A stretch of 64,000 bases of DNA from positions 319,632-383,631 of the forward strand of contig NW_005178519.1 in NCBI RefSeq assembly GCF_000350225.1, given 5' to 3'. The notes beneath the pieces are model-generated. The model saw nothing but the letters and a program-made list of their open reading frames with translations, did not search any database and was not told where the DNA came from. Position 1 is the first letter of the stretch. Each line of letters begins with the position of its first letter. Source of the stretch: Chondrus crispus. Its lineage: Eukaryota > Rhodophyta > Florideophyceae > Gigartinales > Gigartinaceae. Position numbers and translations under genes: made by a program. Shown here one piece after another: positions 53,640-64,000 of this stretch.

Positions 53640-53990
53640 TTCTGTTACAAACGCAAATGCAACAAATACTGTGGTACATCGAACCGAATACGGCCCATGT
53701 TTGCGCTGAATGCTTCTGAACGCTTTAGCACAGGACCAGCCATATCTAAAAGACTCAATAGAACTCTTACGCACCAAGGCGTCACTGCAAAAAGAGCCTA
53801 CTGAGATTTGTGTACTTGGACCCTAACGAAGAGGGTTAACGGAAAGCTTAAGAGCAAGAAAACTGGGACTCACATTAGTCAATGGTGTAGCATCTGCCAA
53901 GAACCGATATGTGATCAGTGCTGGTCTACATGGCACATAGCCGAGGTTCTAAATTGTCTGCAGCCTACAACTGCCGAAAAAGGCGTTTGA
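53640..53990 (+). pseudogene. Zinc-ribbon fragment, possibly of a transposase
   Basis: The frame from the LTR edge continues through a TGA (53802-53804) to KKTGTHISQWCSICQEPICD, then QCWSTWH. The CX2C-X4-CX2C-X4-H spacing resembles the C-terminal zinc ribbon of some DDE transposases. It is too short for a firm call. Confidence 0.3.
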
Positions 53991-55992
53991 AGCATCCTTC
54001 GCTCGCAACACGAGACGTAGACGGACACAGCTGCTTCAAGAAAATTAGAGTACTCGGTCTGAAACGTATCTGAGAGGTTACCAGTAGTTTGCTTTATATG
54101 CGGTAGTTGACTACCTCACCACATGATGGTGTCAATGTAGGATCAAATGTTTTTCGAAGGAAGCGTTTCGTAAATAGCTGCCTCTTCCTGCAGTAGGCTG
54201 TTCTTCCAGGAAGCTTCTTCGTCCTGTGTAGGCTTTACCGCCGAAAAAAGGCATTGACTCACCTTTGTAACCTCAGGGGGGTGCTGTCTACGGGTACTAG
54301 ACGCGTGCTCATGTGCATCTTGGCGTAGAGCGTACTTTTCACGTTCGCGCAGTGAATATAGCAACGTGCCATGGCACGAAAAAAAGTGTCATTCTGCCAG
54401 GAACTTCGTCTCATGGCAAAACACTCCTGCACGGCACGTGACACGTTTTGGCACCATCGTTTCATGCATCATGCCCGTGCCATAGCAGAAATGAACAGAA
54501 TGTCTCGAAATCACGCGCAAGCACGTGATTTACGAAAGTCACCACAAAATTTCGTGCCGTTCTTCGTTGCCTTCGTGCCAAATTGGACCGAATCACGAAG
54601 TCGGCCCAAAATGTGTTCAGGGAGGGAGGTGCACGGCGGTAACTACCGAGGAAGAGCTTCTCATTTCTATATCAGCGGAAGCAGCTCGACGTCAGTATTC
54701 TGCCCACTGCGTTTCATATCTAAACTAGCACCCGGACGAGACTTAGGCCAAAAAACGACCGGCCCCAAATTCATTTGGCACGAAACAGACGCACAGGATT
54801 AATAAGTATCAAAAATTACCAAATTGAAACTCGCGATAATATCTACAAACACCCCGTCGTTGTCAGATACTGCACCCTTTGTTTTGTAATTATTATGTCA
54901 GTTTCATCCCAGTTCAGGCATGAATGAACTCTTCGCTTGAGATACGTATGATGTGCACTCGCAGAGCGTTTGTCTAGCTTCATGTTCACGGACGCCAGTT
55001 CACAAGCACAAGACGCAGATGACACAATTCGAAACTGGATGTCACTTCTTGTCCCATTAGTGTCGCCATGACGCTTGTTATACAAGCGATTTTTAACTGA
55101 ATGCGTGCTCATGTAGTATAGTAGTAATAATAGTAGTATTATTGTTGATTGAATCTATAGGCAGCTGAATGCTCTCTGTTCTCCTGCCGCCCCTGTGATG
55201 TATTTACTGTATGTACGGTACAAAACGTCCGAGGTTGTGCATGTTTCAGTACACTCTTTACCCCTTCTGTAAAGAAACTAGTCTGTATTTTACGCTCTTC
55301 CCATTTCTCGTAACATGTAGCACAAACACGCAATCCCCCCATCGTGTGCCTCGATTTTCTGTCTCAGTACCATACTGCTGGATTCTTCACCAGTACTTCG
55401 ATTGATGCATAATATATTATGGTTGGTACCCAGCGCCACTAATTTCGAACAGTGCGGCGATACAATTTAGATTTTTATTGCGTGCTCAGAGACATTTATG
55501 TATTCATCTCTTCGAGTACTAGAAGAATTATATGTCAGAAGAGACAGTCAGAAAGGGGAAACAGTCCAACTGTTGTCGTCTCTTCTGCATCGTTGTTCGA
55601 GAGACATCTTCATGAAAAGGTGAAAGGTGGCTCTCCATTCCACCTTTCATACAGTATGCCATCCCATCCATACTATCAATCCGTAGTAGGACGCAACTCA
55701 CTTCGCCAATTGAAACTGTCGGAATTATTTCGCGACACTGTCAGGTAGCACCTACCTTCCCGAAAATATTCGAAACCAACTAGTACAGGAAACTACGGGA
55801 ATAGAAAAGAAACTTGAAAGACAAGCACACTGTCTTCGGACTGTGAGGATCTTTCTTCAGAAATGGTCAAGTTGGCAACGACCCGCTCACTCCATTAGAT
55901 TTCGACCACCGTGAAACTCTAGTACGTGCTTCTCTAGGGCGCGGTCAGTGGCAGAGTACTAAATATCAATCAATCTACCAAGATGCGCAAAC
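53991..55992. other. Two kilobases without a recognisable gene
   Basis: Only short frames without domain signals. The longest (54371-54802, plus) has irregular composition and repeated GGCACGA words, and I do not accept it as a gene. Confidence 0.5.
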
Positions 55993-56244
55993 TGATATCA
56001 GATATAAGACATATGCGCCAAAATACAGTATCATTTGAGCGGCCATCGATTTTGCATTATCACGAAGCACCTAGCTGAAACATTAGGAATGTAGTGGCTC
56101 TGCAGTAGCGGTATAAGTAGGGAGGGTTGCTGATAGCTATTAAATGAATAAAAGACACACGACACACTAATCTTCAACCTTGCAGTCTTTCTTTTGTCGT
56201 TCTTACTTCTTGTGTCTTTTCTACATCTTCCCATAGCCTTCCCT
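55993..56244 (+). repeat. CopC 5' LTR (about 252 bp)
   Basis: It begins TGATATCAGATA and matches 60491-60739 through ATGCGCCAAA, GGCCATCGATTTTGC, AGCACCTAGCTGAAACATTAGGA and ACACACGACACACTA. It is more diverged than the CopA pair. The internal region begins TATGTTGTGGGCCCAG, where TGGGCCCAG could be the primer site. Confidence 0.8.
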
Positions 56245-56272
56245 TATGTTGTGGGCCCAGTAGCCCTGAACG

Positions 56273-57140
56273 ATGACAGGTCAGAGTGACTACAGGAAGT
56301 TGTTGATCTCCCCGAAGTTGGACGGGAATAATTTTCATGTTTGGAAACAATGCATCACGCTGGTACTGCAAGAAGCAGAAGTCTGGGAGGGATGTTGTTG
56401 TTATTGGTATTGGAGTTGGATCTCCCACTGGCTGAACTGGTACGGCGTCGGACGCTGCTAGTGAAACACTCGTTTTGTCAAGGCCTAGGAAAGATGATGT
56501 CAAAGCTTGACGATTCATCACAAACGGTTTGACCAAACATGTGATTTTGACCATGGACTGTAAGACAGCCAAGGAAGTGTGGAATATGCTTGAAACTATC
56601 AATGAAAAGTCTGGGATTTCGAACAAGCTATTCTTTCTTCAAATTTTCTTTAAGATGAGGATGGATGGTTCTTTCAAGATGCTAGATCATATCTCAACAA
56701 TGGAAACACTGGCTAGGCTGCTTGAGGCTGCTGGTTTGAAACTCAAGGAGGATGACATCATTATGGCTCATTTAAGCAGTTTGCCAGAGGAGGACAGTAA
56801 ATTAGTCACTGCTTAGGAACTAGGGAATTTAATATGAGTCTCAAAGATGTGAAAGCAAAATTACTCCACGACGAGACAAAAAGGAAGACACTCTCGGAAA
56901 CCTCAGGTAGTGTCAAAGGTGCTTCAAAAGCGCTACTGACTGTTCATTACCATGATGTTCACAGCCACGGCCATAAGGGACGTAACAAAAGGAGTCGTAG
57001 GAACAACCAATGCTCTTACTGTGGAAGGCTTGGATATTAGAAGAGAGATTGTAGGAAGTTTCTGTCTGGCAAGAAACGAGGAACTCTTCCTCAGAACACA
57101 CAGTCTTTATCTAGTAGTGAGCCAGGTGATCAGGGTTACG
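56273..57140 (+). pseudogene. CopC gag
   Basis: ATG 56273 opens MTGQSDYRKLLISPKLDGNN then FHVWKQCITLVLQEAEVW, the usual copia gag start. The middle is in another frame (56529-56816; KTAKEVWNMLETINEKSG, then FFKMRMDGSFKMLDHISTME). The end holds a broken knuckle, CSYCGRLGY-stop-KRDC, with Tyr for His and an inserted stop. Confidence 0.75.
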
Positions 57141-57219
57141 GCGGAGTAGCCCGGTTACTTGTCGTACCTGAAAAGGAAAGTGGAGCACGAGGTCAGAAGA
57201 ATCTTGGCTTTGAAGATTG

Positions 57220-58574
57220 CGGCCCGCACTGGATTGTTGACTCTAAGGCTTCTAATCCTCTCTGCAACGATCTCTCAGCGTCTAAAACATTGACTACGGT
57301 GACCCGAAGGATGTTGTGCTTGGTGACAACAGGGTTGTCAAGAGCAAGGGCGTCGGATCAGTTCATGTCATGGTGAAGCAGTGACACCACTACGCGACAA
57401 TTCAAATCCAGAATGTGTGGTACGTTCCAGATCTAGCTTGTAACCTTCTAAACGTTGTTCAACTTTCCAAAAAGGGCCAGTGTGTTGGAATTAGGCAAGC
57501 AGGATGTCAGATCGCCGACACGGACGGAAAAGTAATTGCACAGGCTCAAAGAGTCGGAAACGTCTGGAGGCTAAACGCGTCTATTCTTCCGTAGCCTAAA
57601 GGCCAGGCTGTTGCCGCATTGGACATTACCGATCTACAGTTATGGAAAAGCGACATGGGCACGTTAACACGGAACCCGTGAAATTTCTCAATGCCCAACC
57701 ATTGTTGTAGAACGTCAGTTGTTCTCAGCCAGTGTGCTCCTCTTGCGTTAAAGGGAAACAACACCTAGTTTCATTCCTTTCTAACAGTTCTGGTACGTCA
57801 GAGAATCTCGCACTAGTACACAGTGATATCTCTGGGCCAATGACAGCTTCGTCGAACGGAGGTGCACGGTACTTCGCTCTTTTCATAGACGACTTTCCCC
57901 GCTATGTTGTTGATTACTTCTTGAAAAAAACCGGAATCATCCAGTGCTTCCGAGATTTCAATGCTACGGCAGAAAATCAGTTTGGATGTCGTGCCAAAAG
58001 ACTGAGGACCGAAAATGGAGGTGAGTACACTGGCAATGCCTTCGAGGCTGTCCTTAAAGATGCCGGTATTGTCCATGAAACGAGTGTAGCATACACCCTA
58101 TAGAAGAAGGGTGTGGCAGAGCGCATGAACAGGACCGTTGTGGAAATGGCGCGTACAATGTTGCTCGAAAGCAAGTTGAATTTCTCGTTTTGGCCTGAGG
58201 CGGTGAACACTGCAGTATACATTAGGCACCGCTGCCCCAGCTCTTCTCTTCACAATGAAATGCTATTTGGAAGGGCTTACGGGCAGGTGCCTCGTCTAAA
58301 TCCTGTACATACCTTTGGCACTTTATGCTACTGTAGGGTTCTGGGAAATTCTGGTGAAAAATGGAGGGAAAGATCTGAATAGTGTTTACAGATGGGATAC
58401 AGTCCAACCTCAAAAGCTTACCGCCTATTCTCGTTGAAGAAACAACATATTACAGAGACTATTGATTTTGTTTTCGACGAGGGAAACGTTTACCAGGGCC
58501 ACTACAGTAGCCAACCAGCTATCCGAGGCAACTCAGAAGGGAAGGTCTTCGTTGAGTGGGATGATGATAAATGA
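57220..58574 (+). pseudogene. CopC protease and integrase
   Basis: The protease site reads HWIVDSKASNPLCND, where Gly of D-S-G is Lys. The integrase core has HSDISGPMTASSNGG, RTENGGEYTGN and GVAERMNRTVVEMARTM, so Asp, Asp and Glu are all present. A TAG precedes KKGVAERM, and a stop lies at about 58380. A conserved VHTFGTLCY block follows. Confidence 0.8.
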
Positions 58575-58769
58575 CAACAGCCAGGCGCACCATCTGCGGA
58601 TATGACGGATGACGAATTAATGGATTCTCTGACACATATCCGGGCTATTATTCAGCCTACTGAGAATCAGAGGCGCTATTCCACTCGAAACCGCACTGCA
58701 CAAACTCGATTTGGTGCGACGCAGAACTTCGGGCATGAAAACTTTGTTCAGATCAACAAGCCTCTCTCA

Positions 58770-60320
58770 CTATCCGCGGCAATGTTTGGGTGCAATCGGG
58801 CAGACCGGAAGTCTGCGATGGACTAAAAAAGACGTCTCTCCGAGAATATAAGACTTGGAAGCTGACCCCAGTACCCGCAGGTCGAACTGCTGTTGGGTGT
58901 AGGTGGTTGTACAAGATGAAGTAGAACGTAGATGGAACGGTTGACAGATTCGAAGCCAGACTTGTGGCAAAGGGCTAAGCACAGAAAGAGGGCATTGATT
59001 ATTTCGAAACATTCGCGCCAGTCTGCAAGTTTACGTCACTTCGCTGGTTGCTGGCCATTGGCGCCATTCTCGATATGGAAATCCATCAGATGGATGTTAA
59101 GACACCTTTAATCGATGGTAAATTGTGACAGGAAGTCGGCATGCAGCAACCACCGGGCTATGAAAGCAGTGATCCCACTTTGGTATGTAAATTGCTAAAG
59201 GCAATTTACGGACTCAAGGAGGCCCCTCGCGCATGGAACGAAAAGGTATTCGACTTCCTTATGTCTATCGGCTTTAAGTCACTGGAGTCAGACCACGGGA
59301 ATTTCGTTATGAACGATGGGACTTGCAGAGCTTTTATTTTGGTCTACGTTCATATTTTTTGTCATAATGGCACAGCACCTCGACATGATAGTCCAGATTA
59401 AGAATCAGTTGTCACTGGAATTTGAGATGAAGGCCATGGGAGAAATCGGACACTTTCTTAGATTGAATACCAGTGGAAATAGAGGGCATCGAACAATACC
59501 TATTTCGTAGTCGCACTATGTGCAACACATATCGAAAAGTTTTAGAGGGTTGAATCTAAACAAATGGCCACACTTCTGAACAAAAGCACCTCGCTCACTA
59601 AACCGAATTTTGTAAACTTCGATGCTGCACTGACCGCGAGATACCAGCAACTTTTGGGATCCGTGATGTATGCGATGCTTGGGAGAAGAGGCGACATGTG
59701 GCATGCAGTAGGGGTCCTGAGCCGTTTCATGTTTAGCCCTGACCACTCCCATTGGCCTGTAGTCAAGAGATTGCTACGTTATTTCATAGGGACCACGGAT
59801 ATGATTCTTGTTCTTGGTGGCACTATCTCAGCTCATGAGGAAAAAGAAATTAGGCCTGTTGGGTTCTACGATTCGGACTGGGGTTCGGATAAGAGCGACA
59901 GACGCTCAACAACCGGAAACATGTTTCAGGTTAATAGTTCAACAGTGAGTTGGCAGACCAAAAAGCAGCCCACAGTTGCATTATCGACGGTAAAAGCCGA
60001 GTATATATCACTGCTTTCTGCAGGTAAGGAGTGCATTTTGCTTCAACTTCTTCTTCATGAGCTTGGTTTTCCGCAGGGTGACGCATCTGTTATTTGGGAA
60101 GATAAACAGGGTTTCATAGCGTTGGCCAACAACTCAAAGTTTCATGAACGTTCCAAGCATATTGATGTGAAGCCACCACTTTGTTCATCAGCACATCGCC
60201 GACAGTGTCGTGAAGATAGAGTATATAGAATCAGAGAGGATACCTGCTGATGGTCTGACTAAGGCCTTGAGTTGCAAAAAGCATGAACAGTTCATTAAGG
60301 CGTTCGGTCTTCAAATGTAA
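58770..60320 (+). pseudogene. CopC RT and RNase H
   Basis: The RT keeps FEARLVAKG, DYFETFAPVCKFTSLRWLLA, IHQMDVKTPLIDGKL and AIYGLKEAPRAWNEKV, but the catalytic YVDD box is destroyed: the frame reads LVYVHIF, as if GATGAT had been reduced to CAT. RNase H (59564-60250) has GFYDSDWGSDKSDRRSTTG, STVKAEYISLLSAG and ERSKHIDVK, and continues in another frame to the final stop at 60318. Confidence 0.8.
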
Positions 60321-60490
60321 GGAAGCTGCTGAAAAAAGTATTGCATCTGTCACGAGGGGAGGTGTTTGAAACTGTCTCCGTCTGAAACAAAAGAGGAGGA
60401 AATACACTGCTCACATGGAATCCACAAAAGTGAGTGGATATGGATAATGAGGCTTGCAATTATGGAGATCGAAATATGACAATTGAGGGC

Positions 60491-60739
60491 TGATGTCAGA
60501 TACATGGTGTATGCGCCAAATGCAGTACCATTTGAGAGGCCATCGATTTTGCTTTATCATGAAGCACCTAGCTGAAACATTAGGAACAGAGTAGCTCTGC
60601 AGTATCGATGTAAATAGGGGTGGTTGCGGATAGTTGTCAACTGAAATGAAGACACACGACACACTACTCTTCAACCTTCCAGTTTTCTTTCTCATTCTTA
60701 CTTCTTGTGTCTACTCTATATCTTCCCATAACCTTCTCA
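60491..60739 (+). repeat. CopC 3' LTR (about 249 bp)
   Basis: TGATGTCAGATACA...CCTTCTCA. A short GAGGGC purine run precedes it. A stronger purine run, GAGGGGAGG, lies about 130 bp upstream, so the exact start is open to question. Confidence 0.75.
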
Positions 60740-60742
60740 TAG

Positions 60743-61437
60743 GTCCTTACATACTCTCCAAGCCTCGACCATTCTCTGCTGAAGAACCTCTTCTACTTCG
60801 GAAAATTTGACACACTCGCCCCGAATGCTTCATCTATCACAAATCGGACCGACGACCAGATTCAAGACTACATCCAATCGCTTGTTTCTCGCATGAGACC
60901 TACCACGATCGATCCTAATATCATCGACAAAGCCATCAATGGCTTCTCTGTGCCGATGCACATCGCCGACCCCGACGCAAGAATCAAAAGGTTTTGCCCT
61001 GACTCTTTCGATCACCTCGGGAGTTTCAGATGCGACGACTGCCGAGACGAGAATCCGAAGATGAGTGTCAAGCTTCTCACTCGTAGCATCCAGCCCGCAG
61101 TGCTAAAATCCGAAATGCACAAACATGTGCAGTACAAAACCGGTCTCCGAAAGAACGTAAAGTTCTTCATTAAGCTACTAAGCAAGGTGGCAGAAAATTG
61201 CCAGATCAACAGAAAGGACTTTAAACCAGATCCCAGAAGGGCTCCTCACCCGAAAGGCGCCAGAAACGTTACGACCAAGGACAAGCAATTCCACGCCGAA
61301 AACATTAAAACGGGAAAGCTCCCGCTCTGTCTGTGGCAGGGTCATGGCAGCAAAGTTATTCGACACTACCTCAAAGATCGCAAGAATTGCCTAAAAGACG
61401 GGAAGGATCGCCTCTTTAACGCCCACCGCTCGTCGTG
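60743..61437 (+). pseudogene. Gyp3 gag (5' truncated)
   Basis: The frame is open from just after the CopC LTR: SLLKNLFYFGKFDTLAPNAS, then DQIQDYIQSLVSRMRPTTID. It ends in a basic region with PLCLWQGHGSKVIRHYLKDR then KNC, a degenerate knuckle-like segment. The first methionine, at 60893, is internal, so the true start is lost. Confidence 0.65.
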
Positions 61438-62289
61438 AAACGAAACGGCTTTGCGCATCATATCTTCCGACTACAGCAGCAAATCCGCTTTCAGCCCTTT
61501 AATTGGCGGCAATTCCGCACGACGATCCGCGCTGATGGCGGTGCCGACGCAAACATTTTGGACCATCGCCTTTTCTCCAACCTCAAAGAGGCCGATGTCA
61601 AATTCAATTTGGAGGAGCTCCCGCGCACTCGCACTTTCAACATGGTCGCCAGTCTGCCGAATGGGCTTCCGACCGCTCTTATTTGCACCCGTGCTATTAT
61701 CGTTGACACTGAGTTCCATATTCGATATGGCTCCACATTAACTTTACGCAGCACTAGCTGGCTCGTCACTGACCAAGCGGTTAGAGAGCCACTCCTTGGT
61801 CACCCGCTCCTCGAGGCGCTCGGATTGAACACACGCGAAATTCTCGCTGCCACTGCTGAGCGTCATGGCGGAGAGGTTGATGTCGCACCTCTTGCTCAGC
61901 TGAACCATCATGGACGCGTGGCCCGAGTTCTAGAGGGTAACCCTCATGCTGACGGCGGCGCCGGTGAGGCAGATCTGGAGGAGGACGAAGGATGGCTCGA
62001 TCTAGGTCCTGGGAATAGCACCGTCAAAGCACGGCTCCTTGCCGATAAGCTCTCTGAAGCTCGTTGCAATGGGCTGTCTGAACACGGCCTGACCGCTCTA
62101 CATTCCGTACTCCTCGAGTTCGGTGACGTCATCAAGCTCAAGCTCGACGGTAGAGAACCTACACGAATCGAACTGTTGAAAGTACGCCTGAAACAATATG
62201 CTACGCCCATCCGCGCGAAACAGCGGCGCTATCCGCCAGAGAAGAAGGAGCTTCTGAGGCGCTACGTTCGTGACTTTCTCAAGCTCTGA
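61438..62289 (+). pseudogene. Gyp3 protease and start of pol
   Basis: The frame gives a retropepsin-like box, TTIRADGGADANILDHRL, with Gly where Ser or Thr follows the catalytic Asp. It continues with LLGHPLLEALGLNTREILAA, an acidic linker and the pre-RT segment LKQYATPIRAKQRRYPPEKK. It stops at 62287-62289 before the RT. Confidence 0.7.
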
Positions 62290-64000
62290 TTTGCCACAAG
62301 TCCACGTCTCCAGAATGGGTTTTAGTCCTCCTAATCGGTCCCGAACGACTTCCAGCAATGTATCGTCTAACCACTGACTACCGCGCTGGCAACAATGCCA
62401 CAAACCCGACTTTTTGGCTCATGCCGAACATCGAAGCCGAACTGGCCGAAACACGGGGTTTGAAGGCTTTCGCAGGTATTGACTTCTGCAGTGGCTATTG
62501 GCAAGCCCCTTTCGATCCGGATAGACAACCGCTTTTCGCATACATGAGACCGGAAGGGATCGCCATGCCTACACGTACGACGCAATGCGGTTGAAATTCT
62601 GCGGCAAACGTTCAGGAGAAAGTGGCACAGTCTTTTCAGGTGCTTCAACAAACTTCAAAATGTGACTCGACGACTTCATAGTTTTTGCGCCTGAAGAGGA
62701 GCACCCGTTGCGCATTCCACGTCGCTTCTCGAAATCTGTTGCTCTCGCCGGCTCATCGTATCGCTCCCAAAGTCTGATTTATTCCTGCTAGGTGATCTGG
62801 TGCGGCTGTGTTATCGATGCTAATGGAGTCCGCTTCAATCCTGCCAACTTATCTGGCCTCCAAAACTGCGAAGCTCCCCGCACTGTCTCCAAACTCTGCG
62901 AGTATGCCCATGGGGTCAGCTGGGTGGCCAACAGCGTGCCTAGGTTTGCGAAACGTGTGCTCTCATTGTGGGCCCTCCTTGAGGCCGCCTACCCCGAAGC
63001 AGGAGGTAGTGGAAAAAGAGAGCCATCGAAAAATTACAGCTCGAGCTGCTAGGCTGTAGCGACTCCCACCTCGCCTCTTTACCGGGCCTACAAAAGCAAT
63101 TATGTGTCTCAACACAGCTGGTCCACCGGAACTCCGAAACCGTACTATGTATTCACACAGATGCATCCGATCTTCACTGGGCTGTTTTTGCAATGCAGCG
63201 TGCCCGCAAAGAACTCCTCCAAACAGTAGGAGAGCAAGCGCATGAGACCCTGGCCTTCCTGAGTGGTACTTTCTCAGAACGACAGGCTCACTGGTCAACG
63301 TACGAAATGGAACCTTTCTCCATTGTTCAAGCATTTGGAAATCTCGACTCCTTGTTCACCTGCGACTCTACTACTCGCATCTTTACCGACCATTGAAACC
63401 CCCTTTTTGCGTTCAACCCCGCCGCCATGGAACCATCGTTCGGTCGACACAAGGTGCTCAAAGTTGCTCGTTGGGCCCTCTACCTAACCGCCTTTACGTA
63501 ACGCGTCGAACACGTCGGAGGGGCGGCCAACACTCGGCCATATACCATGGCCCGATGGATGCACGGGTATCGAAAGCTTCCTGCTATCCGTGGCGTTTTC
63601 TCTGCCCTTTCTATCCATAGCTTGACGCACCGGCTGCCGGAATCCTCTTTCGAGTGGTCCACTCTTTCAGAGCTCAGCACCTCACAACGCCAGGATCGCG
63701 GTTCCGTCCCACCTGCATGCAAAACCAACGCCTTAGGGCTTCTGCCGCTCGATGGAGCAGCGTGGATTCTTACCGACTGCGTCGATCTCAAGATACGCCT
63801 CCTCACCATCGCCCACGCCGGTGAGGTCGGCCACCGAGGCGCTGATTCCACATGGCACAATCTGCGAGTGCACTTCAGCTGGTCTGACCAACGCGCAGAT
63901 GTACGTGCGTTTGTCTCGAACTGCCTTCTTTGTGTGCAGTCGAAAAGCGGTTAAAATATCACGCGCCCGCTAGCCACCACTGCACACGCCACCAGACCCA
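62290..64000 (+). pseudogene. Gyp3 RT, RNase H and integrase zinc module
   Basis: The RT motif A is recognisable at about 62460-62520 (FAGIDFCSGYWQAPFDPD). The palm after it is scrambled by stops. RNase H appears as CIHTDASDLHWAVFAMQ, SERQAHWSTYEMEPFSIVQA and IFTDH. Near the edge an HHCC module is present: HAGEVGHRGADSTWHNLR with CLLC. It continues beyond the window. Confidence 0.75.

Larger units (their letters stand above)
55993..60739 (+). mobile_element. CopC: decayed Ty1/copia element
   Basis: Two diverged LTRs flank gag, protease, integrase, RT and RNase H on the plus strand. Every module carries stops or frame changes. The flanking five bases (CAAAC and TAGGT) do not match. The right end abuts a gypsy gag frame (Gyp3). 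Confidence 0.85.
60740..64000 (+). mobile_element. Gyp3: gypsy-type remnant, right end outside window
   Basis: Gag, protease, RT, RNase H and the integrase zinc module occur in order on the plus strand. No LTR is seen at the left, where it abuts CopC. There are stops and frame changes in RT and RNase H. It differs from Gyp1 and Gyp2 in protease and RNase H wording and is probably another clade. Confidence 0.8.

Noticed and set aside
54371..54802. 143-codon plus-strand frame
   Set aside because: Irregular composition and short repeated words. No homology pattern could be seen.

Overview
This looks like a repeat-rich stretch of a compact nuclear eukaryotic genome. The evidence is LTR retrotransposons nested in one another, two GT-AG introns in one long ABC transporter gene, Kozak-type starts and no bacterial operon structure. 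Intron-poor genes in islands between Ty3/gypsy and Ty1/copia elements fit a florideophyte red alga of the Chondrus crispus kind. That assignment is inference, because the window has no rRNA or organellar marker.

Layout. 1-5115 (minus): gypsy element Gyp1, running off the left edge, with an open pol, a frame-broken gag and a 1044-bp 5' LTR. It abuts and probably interrupts the chromodomain of Gyp2 (5116-12320, minus), a decayed chromovirus. 12321-17777 (minus): copia element CopA with two 296-bp LTRs, split by a 684-bp solo LTR. CopA also truncates a pseudogene of a PCIF1-like (NPPF) methyltransferase at 17778-18773.

17.8-35.6 kb is the gene island: a Sel1-repeat protein (19528-20733, plus), a full-size ABCB/MDR-type transporter (22572-26858, minus, three exons), a hairpin-rich intergenic tract (27.1-28.7 kb), and two convergent genes for paralogous three-helix membrane proteins of a family I do not recognise (29843-30967 plus; 33023-34153 minus).

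35.6-47.5 kb is a second copia element, CopB (plus), bounded by a perfect GACAT target duplication. Its 5' LTR is split by a 5.7-kb unit with inverted termini that carries a decayed MUS81-like ERCC4 nuclease and a coiled-coil pseudogene. Next come a Harbinger-like DNA transposon remnant (47.86-49.30 kb), a GC-rich unit encoding an unrecognised Ala/Pro-rich protein plus a gypsy-type LTR fragment (49.3-53.6 kb), a decayed copia element CopC (55993-60739, plus) and a third gypsy remnant, Gyp3 (60740 to the right edge, plus).

Only four host genes look intact (Sel1, ABCB and the two membrane paralogues). Everything else recognisable belongs to mobile elements or pseudogenes. Many of the disabling stops are TGA, as expected from CGA to TGA decay. 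The strongest novelty candidates are the 5.7-kb inverted-terminus unit, the unknown membrane protein family, the GC-rich unit with its unknown ORFs, and the hairpin cluster.
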